A DNA stretch of 64,000 nucleotides, taken from contig DLHT01000007.1 in assembly GCA_002483365.1 (NCBI GenBank), positions 16,561 through 80,560 of the forward strand, written 5' to 3'. Numbering within the stretch: the first letter of the stretch is position 1; each line of letters opens with the position of its first letter. The notes under the pieces are model-generated. The model did not search any database and was not told the DNA's origin. It was given only the letters and a program-made list of their open reading frames with translations. The translations under genes were made by a program, and so were the position numbers. Of the stretch, positions 43,402 through 53,400 are shown in pieces. The stretch is from Cellvibrio sp. UBA7661 (GTDB lineage: Bacteria; Pseudomonadota; Gammaproteobacteria; Pseudomonadales; Cellvibrionaceae).

Positions 43402-44088
43402 TTACGGTTTTACATGGACAGTAGTTTCAAAATTGCTGCGAAATTGGCAGCCGTAGGGCTCCGGGTATTGTTGGCTTGGTGTTATGGTTTTATCCGCTTC
43501 CGATATGTCGTAAACGTAGCGCTTGAATGCTGTGGTTAATATCAATTTTTTGTTGTGAATTTTCCAATTGAGTGAGGAAATTTCTTTTCCGTCTTCCAGC
43601 TGACTAATATAAGACTTGCCGTCCCCCATAAAATCTACAATATAAGATTCAGAACAATTCACAGAGCCAAGCTCCCAATCCAATATGCTGCTTTCATCGA
43701 GAAACTTTTTTAAGCTATCGGTTTGTTGCGCTGTATTGTTGATTACATAAAGGCCGACATTCCCTTTAGTGTAGCGGTGCGCGCTAATTCCCTCTCCCAA
43801 ACTAAACAGGCGTGATTCCGGTGCTGGCAAATTCAGCGATTCCAATATTTGTTCAATCTGTTGATTGACGTGTGTTGAGCGGGAGCCGGGCGTGTAAATG
43901 ATGTAAGCCCCCTCTTTTAACGGCGGTAGCGGAATTGTCTTTTGATGAGCCCTGAAGCCTGCTGTGTTCAGTGATTGAAGCAGTTGTCGCTGGGTGTGTT
44001 GATCAACCCCCACTGTATAAACATGGATTTTTGTACTGCTACAGGCGGTAATAAACAACGTTAAAAAAAGAAAGAATATTTTGCGCAT
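43402..44088 (-). CDS. Lipoprotein of unknown function
   Basis: 228 residues with lipobox ITAC (FLTLFITACSS). The mature part has KIHVYTVGVDQHTQRQLLQS and SRSTHVNQQIEQILESL, and a short Cys pair late (NCSES; YGCQF). No family is recognised. The start at 44088 follows AAGGAGCACCAAACA. It lies 13 bases downstream of the P1 peptidase gene, so the two are cotranscribed. Confidence 0.7.
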   Translation of the reverse strand: MRKIFFLFLTLFITACSSTKIHVYTVGVDQHTQRQLLQSLNTAGFRAHQKTIPLPPLKEGAYIIYTPGSRSTHVNQQIEQILESLNLPAPESRLFSLGEGISAHRYTKGNVGLYVINNTAQQTDSLKKFLDESSILDWELGSVNCSESYIVDFMGDGKSYISQLEDGKEISSLNWKIHNKKLILTTAFKRYVYDISEADKTITPSQQYPEPYGCQFRSNFETTVHVKP

Positions 44089-44101
44089 TGTTTGGTGCTC
44101 C

Positions 44102-45406
44102 TTATTGCGCAGGTACATCCACACCATGCGCTTTCAAAATTTTCCGCACCTGATCCAACGGAATAGCTTCCACTGTTTGCCCATTGCCAGTCTCTGTTGT
44201 TGCCATGAATAAAGCGTTGTAGACCGACTCTTCCACTGCATCTACGCTGGCTTGGAATACGGCGCTCATCTGTTCGTTCGCCAATTCGGTCGTCTGCAAA
44301 CGCGCTGCATCAAACTGGCGGCGCACTGACTCGGCGGTTGAAAATGCCAGTATGTAATCGCCGCTGCCGTTTGATGCGGAACTGCCGGTACGACCCAATC
44401 CCATCATGCCGCGTGAAGCCAAACGCTGCAGATTGCGATCTGATAAGGGCGCATCGGTAGCAATCACAATAATGATTGAACCATCGCCGCGATCATCAGC
44501 CAATCCGCGGGTATTTTCTCGCGCAGCGATGGCGTTTTGGAACGCATAACGATCAAGCTCTCGCCCCACGGGCGCACCTGCCACTTGCAGTACTCCACCG
44601 TAGTTAGCCTGCACCAGCACGCCCACGGTAAAACCGCCCAAGCTCTCGGGCAGTTTGCGCGATGATGTGCCTATGCCTGCTTTCCAGCCGAACGCCGTAG
44701 TGCCGGTGCCCGCACCTACGCTGCCTTCCTGCACCGGCCCACTCTTCGCGTTTTCCAATGCAGTGCGCACTGCAGCAGCGGTGATCGGGCGTGCGCGAAT
44801 GTCATTGAGCCTGCCGTCATTAGTCTCGCCCACGACCACATTGAGCGAACGTACTTCCTGCATATCCGGCTGCGCTAGCATCCACTCGGCCATAGCATCC
44901 GCTGCCTTCCACACGCACAGCGTGCACGTCAGCAAGATCGGGCTTTCCAGTTCGCCCAGCTCGGTGATTTGGGTTGTGCCGATGAATTTACCGAAGCCAT
45001 TACCGACATGAAATGCAGCGGGCACGCGTGAGCGGTAGGGATTGCCTGCGTGCGGCAGGATCGCGGTGACACCGGTGCGGATTTTGTCGCCTTTTCGCAG
45101 CGTCACTTGGCCTACACGCACACCGGCGACATCGGTGATCGCGTTGTTAGTGCCAGGGCTGAAGATACCCGGCGCGACACCTAAATCACGGGCGCGTACT
45201 CGCGGTTCATCTTGCGCTGTAGCGTGCAGAATGGAGAGGCCTGCCAGCATCGCAATCAATTGAAGAGCAAGACGATGCAGCGCAATCCGCTGTAAAAAAA
45301 CATTCATAGGGTTAGTCGAGCTATTGCCGTTTGTCATTTCCATTTTGCTCGCTACTTTCGCCTCAAATTTTATTGTGCTGTATTGGTTGTTGCTTTGGTC
45401 CATCAT
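44102..45406 (-). CDS. P1-family (DmpA-like) aminopeptidase
   Basis: 434 residues. P1 peptidases cleave themselves into two chains before the nucleophilic Ser. The expected site DRGDGSIIIVIATDAPLS is present, with Ser in GDGS near residue 307, and the core GVRVGQVTLRKGDKIRTGVT is typical. The N-terminus is uncertain: the frame can start at 45406 or 45307, and a signal-peptide-like segment (ALQLIAMLAGLSILHATAQ) follows the latter. If real, it is a periplasmic D-aminopeptidase-type enzyme. The downstream lipoprotein is in the same operon. Confidence 0.85.
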   Translation of the reverse strand: MMDQSNNQYSTIKFEAKVASKMEMTNGNSSTNPMNVFLQRIALHRLALQLIAMLAGLSILHATAQDEPRVRARDLGVAPGIFSPGTNNAITDVAGVRVGQVTLRKGDKIRTGVTAILPHAGNPYRSRVPAAFHVGNGFGKFIGTTQITELGELESPILLTCTLCVWKAADAMAEWMLAQPDMQEVRSLNVVVGETNDGRLNDIRARPITAAAVRTALENAKSGPVQEGSVGAGTGTTAFGWKAGIGTSSRKLPESLGGFTVGVLVQANYGGVLQVAGAPVGRELDRYAFQNAIAARENTRGLADDRGDGSIIIVIATDAPLSDRNLQRLASRGMMGLGRTGSSASNGSGDYILAFSTAESVRRQFDAARLQTTELANEQMSAVFQASVDAVEESVYNALFMATTETGNGQTVEAIPLDQVRKILKAHGVDVPAQ

Positions 45407-45489
45407 TTTTTATTTCTCAAAGGGTGAATGATTTTTCGTTACCAAGCTCTGCTTGGTCATGTGTATTTTCCAAATCGAAATATTGCGGC

Positions 45490-45540
45490 GAGATGGTCAT
45501 GTTGGGCATCGCTGCGCTCAGCACCAACCTACGGTGGATT
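45490..45540. repeat. Fragment of dispersed repeat
   Basis: GGGCATCGCTGCGCTCAGC followed by ACCAACCTACGG resembles one arm of a common gammaproteobacterial intergenic repeat. The inverted partner arm is not seen here. Confidence 0.45.
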
Positions 45541-45554
45541 GGGGAATCTACCCC

Positions 45555-45592
45555 AAAAACAAAAACGCCGCTACCAATCGCTTGGTAGCGGC
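45555..45592 (-). terminator. Rho-independent terminator
   Basis: GCCGCTACCAA (45567) / TTGGTAGCGGC (45592) with four-base loop. On the minus strand it is followed by GTTTTTGTTTTTG. It ends the PEP-CTERM-like gene. Confidence 0.88.
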
Positions 45593-45620
45593 AAAGCAGG
45601 GATGCTACAACTGTGTGGGA

Positions 45621-46244
45621 TTAGGCTTTGGTGTTTTTACGGCCTAATACAATTCCTGCTACGCCGAGCAGCAATAATGCAAGTGAGGATGACTCGGATA
45701 CGCTGGTAGCTTCGTTGTAGGTGAAGTTATCCATAATGAAAAAATCATTACCGGTGGTGCCATCGATAGAGGTTCCACCCCAAGCCCGCAAGCTGAGGGA
45801 GTTGATGCCGACGAAACTGAAATCAAACCATTGTGCTTGTTGTGTGCTGACGACAACGGTTTTGGTGAAGAGCGCCAGGTTATTTAAAAAACCGGTGACT
45901 TCAATGTTTAATCCATCATTCCAACCTGCGGTTAAATAGGCACCGTTGAAATCAAATATATCGCCAGTAATTGTGCTTGTGGTGGCGAGAAAATTAAACG
46001 CGGCGTAATCGCCAGAGACAACACCATTTTCAAATCCGGTGCCGGGGATTAAATCTTTATGGAAATAATTGACGTTGACCATATGCGATGCGCCCCAGTT
46101 AAATCCGCGATAACCGGTTGGAATTGCATCGAGTTCGGTTGCGGGCAAATCATCAAAGGTGATGACTGCTGCCTGTGTTGTTGCGGCGGCGCTTAAACCC
46201 AGTGATAACAATAATGATAAAAAGAGTGAGTGAAATTTTTTCAT
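45621..46244 (-). CDS. PEP-CTERM-like secreted protein with atypical sorting tail
   Basis: 207 residues. Signal peptide (about 1-25, LSLGLSAAATTQA), then a beta-rich body (ITFDDLPATELDAIPTGYRG), and a C-terminal sorting tail: a short motif, a hydrophobic helix (SSLALLLLGVAGIVLG) and a basic end (RKNTKA). The motif is VSES where the family has VPEP, yet the rest is standard. Such proteins are cut by an exosortase and attached to or released with exopolysaccharide; no exosortase gene is in the window. The start at 46244 is preferred over 46256. Confidence 0.78.
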   Translation of the reverse strand: MKKFHSLFLSLLLSLGLSAAATTQAAVITFDDLPATELDAIPTGYRGFNWGASHMVNVNYFHKDLIPGTGFENGVVSGDYAAFNFLATTSTITGDIFDFNGAYLTAGWNDGLNIEVTGFLNNLALFTKTVVVSTQQAQWFDFSFVGINSLSLRAWGGTSIDGTTGNDFFIMDNFTYNEATSVSESSSLALLLLGVAGIVLGRKNTKA

Positions 46245-46316
46245 GGTCGTGTCCATTAGTTGATTTTTGATAATGCTTTTTTATGTGGTAGATATCACTC
46301 CGGCATACGTTTGCCA

Positions 46317-46406
46317 TTGGATTTTATGTTTCGAAAATGCATAAATACATCCATGTAGCTCCGTCAAGTCGTCCCTGACTTGACGGTTTCGAAACATAAA
46401 ATCCAA
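46317..46406. repeat. Nested inverted repeat
   Basis: A perfect 20-base inverted repeat: outer arm beginning TTGGATTTTATG at 46317-46336 and its mirror at 46387-46406. Between them lies a 10-base hairpin, CCGTCAAGTC (46361-46370) and GACTTGACGG (46377-46386), whose right arm touches the outer right arm. Confidence 0.85.
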
Positions 46407-46432
46407 CGTCAAACTCATATCGCAGTGAATTC

Positions 46433-46467
46433 AAAAAACCGCCCGTAAAAAAATCGCGGGCGGTTTA
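46433..46467 (-). terminator. Rho-independent terminator
   Basis: AAACCGCCCG and CGGGCGGTTT around a T-rich loop; the minus strand reads on to TTTTTG. It ends the GH16 gene at 46502. Confidence 0.85.
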
Positions 46468-46501
46468 ATGGTGTCACCGAATAACGGCCATACTTTTTTA
46501 A

Positions 46502-49500
46502 TTAATATCCGGTCAGGCGCACCTCCCAGATTGAATAACCCCATTGGTTGCCTGCACTGCGCGCGGTGCCATTAATGCGCAGGTAGCGGTAGTTGCCGTT
46601 CAGGGTGAGTGTGTCGGTGCGATTGCCAAAAGTGCCATCGGATTTGCTGGCGATGGTGGTCCAGTTGGCGTTGTCCGCGAAGTTTGGTGAATTGGAACCT
46701 TGAACGGTGTAAGCCGCCGCGTTAGCCGCTTCCCAATCGATGGCAATTTGGGTCAGTGTTTTTGCGCTGCCCAAATCGAGGGTGATCCAGCTTGGGTCAA
46801 TCCCGTGTGCTGATTCCCAACGGGTGCCGCCGTTTTTATCGATCGCATTCGCCGCCGGTGTTAAGGCCGTGCTCGCCGTTGCGCTCACTGGTGTTAACAG
46901 CGCCGGTGTTGCAGTGCTTGATACGGAACTGCTGCTAGCGGCTGCGCTCTGCGCATACACCTTCAATTCGAAAATCGAATAGCCGTAGGTATTGCCCGCG
47001 CTACGGGCAGTAGCGTAGACGCGTACATAGCGATAACTACCGCTCACAGCGTTGGTGTCAGTGCGGTTGCCAAAGGTGCCGCCAGTGACCGATTTCAATG
47101 TCGTCCAGCTGGTACCGTTGGTTGAGCCCTGAATCTCATAGGTGGCGGCGTTGGCTGCTTCCCAATCGATTACTACTTGCGTGAGGTTGCGGCTGGAGCC
47201 CAAATCCACAACTATCCAGCTTGGGCTTACACCATGGTTAGATTCCCAACGTGTTCCGGGATTGCCATCGACAGCGTTAGCGGCAGGTTGGAAGTTAGTG
47301 CTTGCCGTTACCGGACGACCTTGTGATACCAATACCGAGGCCGGTGCGCTTGAACTGCTCACGCTGGACGGTGTTGATGAGGGCGCGCTGGAGCTGGCGA
47401 CTGATGATGCAGGCGCAGATCCGGTGAACGACACTGCAATGGTGTGGCTCGCTGAAATCGCATTGAAGGTGTAGCTGTTCAATGCACCCAGTGAAACGCC
47501 ATCCACAATCACGTTCGCGACTTGTCTGCCAGCCGGTGGTGTGAAGGTATAGGTCGCGGAATCCGTGTTGTTTTTGCTGTAACGGATGGTGCCAGCAGGG
47601 CTGATACTGCCTGCGCCGTCCAAATTAATGGCATAGATGCGGTGCGGTTTCAGATCCACTGCCATCAACTGTACATCGGCCACTTCAACTACCTGGCCTG
47701 CCGGTGGGCGGAACCAGAAGCGGAAATTGCGTTCATTCGCTGGCGGATAAGCGCTGAAGCCGGTGAAGCCTTCATAGGTGCCATCGGTGTTGCTGTTGGT
47801 CCAGTCGATCATTGTGTTGTTGGCAGTGCCGTATTCCACTTTGAACTGGGAAAGGCTGCGCGGTGCAGATTTATCGCCCGCTACCAAGACTTCTTTTACT
47901 TCAAAGTCAGGGTCGATATTCACGCTGACCCACAAGTCCTGATTGTCTGCCACACCTGGACGGCCGCTGGCTTTGTTGCCGGTTGAGCCATCGACCGCGC
48001 GTGAGGCAACACCCCACCATTCACTTTCCCAGCCTGAGCTTGCGCCAGAGAAGTTGGTTGCGCTGATCGCTGGAACCAATGGATCACCCGAGCCGATATA
48101 GGCGATCTCGCGGATCACAACATCATCGATAAAGGTGGTCGCATTGCCCATATTGCCGAACAGGAAGGCAAGACGGCCGGCGTTATCACCCGCAGTAAAG
48201 TCCAGATTGAAGCTGTAGTTCGCCATGGTTGTACCCAGTGCGACCGTTTGCAGCAAATAGGTGCCAGCGGTGGACGGGTTCAATTGGTTTTCGGACAAAC
48301 GCACCTGAATATTGCGTGGCGATGCAGCGCGAGCGCGGAAGCTCACCTGGTAACGGTAATTGCGTTTCAAGCCAAAGCCTGATGTGTGCAACTGATAAGA
48401 GCCTGCGCCAGTGCCCTGTGCCGCGGCGGTGATGCGCGCTTCACCGTTTACCACGGAATAAGCGGCACCCGAGCCGTCGTAGTTCTCGCCTTGCCAGCCT
48501 GCCAAACCATCGTTGAATGCGCCGTTACCCAGCACGTTGATGCTGCGGTCTACTTGCGCAGTGCCAGCGGGTTTTGGATAGACGTTGGCCACATCTTCAA
48601 AGGCTTTGAACTCCAGCAGCCAGATCGGCTCGGCTTTATCGATACGGCCTTTGGTAACGAGTTTGACGTAACGGTAAGTCTTATTTACATCAAAAGTATG
48701 GGTTGCCCAACCTACGCTCTGTTGGTCAGAGCTGAGGATGTATTCCCAGTTGCCGGAGGAGGTTTTGCCGTAAATGTCATAGGACTTGGGCAGATTCCAC
48801 GCCCACTCGATCCAGAAGTACTTGATGGGTTTGTCCACACCGTAATCGATGGTGACCGAGTGCATATTGTCATCGCGTGGGGTTGCCCACTTGGAGCCAA
48901 CATAGCCGTCAGCCGCGTTCTTGGCGCTGTTGTCGCGGTAGGCGTTATCGCCTTCCTGCAAGTACGCATCCGCGGTTACCGACACAGGTGCCATCCAGCC
49001 TTTCAGCGAGTAGAAGCCTTTGGTGTTGTTGGTGGGGCGGAAGAAGCTGTATTTGCTCTCGTCGATGTACTTGTGCCAGCTGTCGGTAGTCGGCAGCGGC
49101 CAATGCGCTACGTAGTCCACCAGGAAGTCAGTACCGGTGCGGCCGATATTGGTGTTCATGGCCGCGGTATCGATGTACTCATACTCGGTCACGCCATTGG
49201 TGGTGCGGGTGTAGCCGGTTTTGTTGGCCACATTCGCGTCGGTGCTGAACTTGTTGTAGTTGCCAACATCCGGCCATTCCACGTGGGTAATGGCGTGGTT
49301 GAGGATCATGCGCATCGGGGTAACGTAGGGCCAGGGCTGGTCGCCGCGCTCGGCTTTGGTCCAGGTGTAGGTTTTGACGCCGTTGATGTAGTACTCAACC
49401 GACTCAGGAGTTTTGATCACACCATAGGTGATGTACTGGTCGCTTGGGTTAATGCCCAGTTGCGCGTAAGTGGTACCAAATGGGTTGCCGCCATAAGCCG

Positions 49501-50125
49501 GGTAGGGCGCTGACCAGTGGGTTTGCGGGGCTTTACTCGCGTTGGCGCCGGTGAACTCGATAATGTCCAGCTCCTGACACGCGGTCCAACCCACATCCGG
49601 GAAGTTTCCTAATAACCACCAGGCGGGGAATTCGCCATTGCGCGCCGGCGGCATTTTGATGCGCGCTTCAAACTTACCGTAGACGAAGGTCGAATCGTCG
49701 GTAATTTGCGATTCAATCCGGCCCGCGCGGATAAACAGCGGCTTGCCTTGTCCGGCATTGCCGCCGTAGTAGTCCTGGATCTGGCCATCCATATAGCGGG
49801 CTTTCAGGTTCAACACCTTGCCATCGTTTGCGCCAGCGTCCGGTTGCCCGACGCGGAAGGTCCAGTCAGCGGCGGGGTATTCCACGTCCTGATAATCAAT
49901 ATCTTCGCCATTTACAAAGATATTTTTTTCCACCAGCCATTTATTGCGGTCGATGCTCACGCCATCGAATTGATCGACAAAGCTGGTGTTGTTATTGGGG
50001 CTTGCCCACCAAGGGTCGTTGTAGGCGGTTTGGGCTTGTGCTGTGCCTGCACACAGGCCGAGGCCAAGCAGGGTTGCAGCGAGGGGTTTCCTCTTCAGAG
50101 AAGAGAGTTGTAGTAGTAAATGCAT
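46502..50125 (-). CDS. Multimodular GH16 enzyme with CBM32-type modules
   Basis: 1207 residues. Signal peptide (about 1-31, CAGTAQA). GH16 domain (about 40-335) with the catalytic motif ELDIIEFTG near residue 187. Then an F5/8C-like module (about 385-520), a CBM4/9-like module (about 535-680), another discoidin-like module (about 685-810), an Ig-like segment, a Ser-rich linker (about 900-925) and two F5/8C (CBM32) modules (about 930-1070 and 1075-1207). The last two are near copies of those in the GH16 gene at 50427. Substrate: beta-glucan or a marine galactan; the subfamily is not resolved. The start follows GGAGGAACT. Confidence 0.92.
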   Translation of the reverse strand: MHLLLQLSSLKRKPLAATLLGLGLCAGTAQAQTAYNDPWWASPNNNTSFVDQFDGVSIDRNKWLVEKNIFVNGEDIDYQDVEYPAADWTFRVGQPDAGANDGKVLNLKARYMDGQIQDYYGGNAGQGKPLFIRAGRIESQITDDSTFVYGKFEARIKMPPARNGEFPAWWLLGNFPDVGWTACQELDIIEFTGANASKAPQTHWSAPYPAYGGNPFGTTYAQLGINPSDQYITYGVIKTPESVEYYINGVKTYTWTKAERGDQPWPYVTPMRMILNHAITHVEWPDVGNYNKFSTDANVANKTGYTRTTNGVTEYEYIDTAAMNTNIGRTGTDFLVDYVAHWPLPTTDSWHKYIDESKYSFFRPTNNTKGFYSLKGWMAPVSVTADAYLQEGDNAYRDNSAKNAADGYVGSKWATPRDDNMHSVTIDYGVDKPIKYFWIEWAWNLPKSYDIYGKTSSGNWEYILSSDQQSVGWATHTFDVNKTYRYVKLVTKGRIDKAEPIWLLEFKAFEDVANVYPKPAGTAQVDRSINVLGNGAFNDGLAGWQGENYDGSGAAYSVVNGEARITAAAQGTGAGSYQLHTSGFGLKRNYRYQVSFRARAASPRNIQVRLSENQLNPSTAGTYLLQTVALGTTMANYSFNLDFTAGDNAGRLAFLFGNMGNATTFIDDVVIREIAYIGSGDPLVPAISATNFSGASSGWESEWWGVASRAVDGSTGNKASGRPGVADNQDLWVSVNIDPDFEVKEVLVAGDKSAPRSLSQFKVEYGTANNTMIDWTNSNTDGTYEGFTGFSAYPPANERNFRFWFRPPAGQVVEVADVQLMAVDLKPHRIYAINLDGAGSISPAGTIRYSKNNTDSATYTFTPPAGRQVANVIVDGVSLGALNSYTFNAISASHTIAVSFTGSAPASSVASSSAPSSTPSSVSSSSAPASVLVSQGRPVTASTNFQPAANAVDGNPGTRWESNHGVSPSWIVVDLGSSRNLTQVVIDWEAANAATYEIQGSTNGTSWTTLKSVTGGTFGNRTDTNAVSGSYRYVRVYATARSAGNTYGYSIFELKVYAQSAAASSSSVSSTATPALLTPVSATASTALTPAANAIDKNGGTRWESAHGIDPSWITLDLGSAKTLTQIAIDWEAANAAAYTVQGSNSPNFADNANWTTIASKSDGTFGNRTDTLTLNGNYRYLRINGTARSAGNQWGYSIWEVRLTGY

Positions 50126-50426
50126 AGTTCCTCCAAGGGAATTATTTTTTATTCGGTGGAGTGATAAAAAATCGCACTTCGTTATTTGTGTTTTTTACTT
50201 ACATCACAGCCAGGTTTTGCCTGCCTGCAGGTTTCACATCAATTGGCTTGTTATTGTTAACACTGTCTTGCCTTGTCGTTTTTCCGTTAGCTGATCCGTT
50301 ATCAGCGTGCTTGCTTACATCCATAAACCGGTTCTAAAAAATCACCCGGCATTGGCATTGCTGGCAATGCCGGGTGAGAAGGTATCCGTGCCCAACGGGT
50401 CTGCGGGCACGGGTTGAGGGAGCTTG
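50126..50426. other. Intergenic region between the two GH16 genes
   Basis: 300 bases, AT-rich near the downstream gene and containing one strong terminator (next entry). It likely holds the promoter of the GH16 gene at 46502. No LacI-type site is seen in it. Confidence 0.5.
50335..50376 (-). terminator. Rho-independent terminator
   Basis: CACCCGGCATTG and CAATGCCGGGTG are the arms. The minus strand continues ATTTTTTAG. It ends the second GH16 gene. Confidence 0.85.
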
Positions 50427-53400
50427 TTACCAGCCCAGCACGCGCGCTTCCCAGATTGAGTAACCCCACTGGTTGCCCACACTGCGGGCGGTTGCGTGGA
50501 TACGTACATAGCGGTAGCTACCGGCGATATTCAGGGTATCGGTACGGGTGCCAAAGGTGCCGCCGGTGCGGGTGGCCAGGGTTGTCCAGTTGCTGTTGTC
50601 ATTCGAACCTTGCACGGTGTAAGTCGCTGCGTTAGCGGCTTCCCAGTCGATCGCAATGCTGTTCAAGGTTTTGGCGCTGCCCAGATCCAATACGATCCAG
50701 CTTGGGTCAAGTGCATGGAATGATTCCCAACGGGTACCACCGTTCTTGTCGATCGCATTCGCTGCCGGTGTTAAGGCGGTGCTGGCGGTCGCGGCGACAA
50801 TATTCAGCGGTGCTGCCGGTGCAAGGCTGGAGCTTGCAGCAGAGCTGCTGGCCGGTGTGCCCTGTGCATAGACTTTCAATTCCCAGATGGAATAGCCCCA
50901 TTGGTTGCCGGCACTGCGCGCTGTGGCATAAATGCGCACATAGCGATAGCTGCCGCTCACTGCATGGGTATCGGTACGGGTGCCAAAGGTGCCGCCAGTG
51001 ACCGATTTCAGGTTGGTCCAGCTGGTGCCGTTGGTAGAACCCTGAATCTGGTAGCTACCTGCGTTGGCCGCTTCCCAATCAATCACGACTTGGGTCAAGG
51101 CTTTGTTGCTACCCAGATCAACGGTGATCCAGCTTGGGTCGATACCATGGTTGGATTCCCAACGGGTACCGGGGTTGCCATCTACAGCATTGGCAGCAGG
51201 TGTCATTTGGGTACTGGCGGTCACCGGACGGCCTTGTGATACCAACACTGAAGGACAATTACCACAGGCTGCTGAGCTACTGGACGGAGCACTACTTGAT
51301 GGCGCAGTGCTCGATGGTGCAACACTGGACGGTGCAACACTGGACGGTGCAACGGAGCTTCTGCTGCTACTTGCCACGCTTGATGGCACAACACTGGATG
51401 GTGCTGTGCTTGAGGGTGCAACACTGGACGGTGCTGTACTGGACGGAGCAGAAGAGCTGCCCGCTGTGGCAGGAGCGTCTTTGTTGTACTCCATCACACG
51501 GAAGTTATCGAAGTAGAAGGTGCCTGTGCTGGCCACGCCGGGGGTGATGAGGAATATCAACTGATCCACGCCAGTAAACGGAGCAGAGGCTTTGTTGTTC
51601 GCCCAATCACCCAGCGCTGCGCGGAAGTTGTAATTGAATTCCAGCGTTTCCCACTGACCGGTTTTGGTGGTCTCGGTTTGGTAGAAGCTGTGGCGACCCA
51701 CTTGCCAATCTGCCGGAGTCACAGCGCTGACTTGCAGCTCGTTTTCCAGATTCATGGAAATAATGGTGCCTACCGGCGCTGTGGTGTAAACATCAACCGC
51801 CACACGCACCATGCCGTGCTGGGCATCCATTGCATCGGGAATACCGGTAATACCGTTAAACGCGAGGGTATCGTAAGTGGCGCCGGCATCACGCACATAA
51901 CGCAGCACGTTCGGTGAAGAGTTCACTGCATTTGGCGCAGGGTTGGCGACGATCGTGCGCACACCACTGGTATAAGGTGCTGCTTTGATTGCGCCATTGC
52001 TGGTGCCATCGAAGTTGGCGATGGTTTGCTTGACGCTGTAACCATTGTCCGGCCATAGGATACGGATGTTATCCAGATAGAAATCCGCTGGGCGGTTTGA
52101 GCCTGCTTCTACCATCAATACCAGATTGTCCGCCTGGCTTGCCGCAATCGCCGAATCCGGAGTGCCGGTATAGCCCAGCTCCACGGTATGCCATTCACCT
52201 GCTTTGCCGATGGTGCCATTAAAGCGGGCAAGGCGGCCGGTATTGCCATCCCAACTTGGGGTGACGCTCACGACGGCATTATTTTCCAGACCACCGCCAA
52301 TCTCTTTACCCAAAAGGTTCGGAGAGCCTGCGGGGTAGTAAATGTCGGCAAAAATCTTGGCGCGGCCAGAGCGCAGCTCGCCTGCATTGAGTTTGCCAAA
52401 GCCGGTCAACTTGAGGTTATCCCACTGTTGGCTGGCATCGCGGGTGTAGCGCAATACTTTACTGGAGGTATTCACTGTGCCCGGTGCAGGGTTATTGACC
52501 ACTGCACCCGCCGCCATCGCCACGCCATTTTGCACATGAGTAAGCCCTAACCCGCTCTCATAATTGGCGAGGGTTTGGGTACGGCCTTGCTCGATAGTGA
52601 CAGGCTTGCTAACGGTTTTCAGGCTGCAACCACTGTTAAAGGTGACGCTGAAATTGCCAGAGCGGGCACTGTTGCCAATAGACGCAACGATTTCGCGTGT
52701 ACCCTGGCCGGAAACGATGTTGACACCAGCAGGGAGTGACCAATTGTAGCTGGCGCTGGCAGGGCCATCGACGCGGTATTTCTTAAAGGTTTCGCCGCGA
52801 TACACATAGGTATCGCCTTCAATTGACCAGCTTGCGTCGTTTTTAAATACCGCAACGTAATCCACTTGCATTAACTGCTCAGGGGCTTCGCTGCCATCGG
52901 GGAAGCCGGGGAACCAGCCGCCAATCGCCAGATTTAGAATGACGTGGAAGGGACGGTTATAGAAAGAATCCCAGTTGGAGCGGACGGGGTTTACGCCATC
53001 AAGTTTGCTGCGCGAGCTGGAAATTTTGGGTACGCCGTCAATCGACCAGACCATGCGGTCTTCGTACCATTCCACGGCATAGGTATGCCAGTCGGTTTTG
53101 GTGCGGCCCGCTTCCGGAGCGATCAGATTGTCCGGGTTTGGCCAGCCGGTGTTGCCGTTGTAAGGCCAGTAAGCGCCGTAGTGCAGGGTGCCGCTGATGT
53201 CTTCATGGGTGCCGGCGGCTTCCATGATGTCGATCTCGCCATTGTTTGGCCAACCGTGGCTGTCGCGTTGCGATTCGGTGGACATCATCCAGAACGCAGG
53301 CCATGTGCCGGACGCTTTAGGCATTTTGATGCGCGCTTCGATCTTGCCGTAGGTCCAGTCTTGAGCGTTTTTAGTGCGCAGACGGGCGGATGTCCAGCTC

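Noticed and set aside
48386..49513. 375-codon open frame opposite the GH16 gene
   Set aside because: It is antisense to the catalytic domain of a clear GH16 enzyme, has no ribosome site and mirrors its codon bias; a shadow frame.
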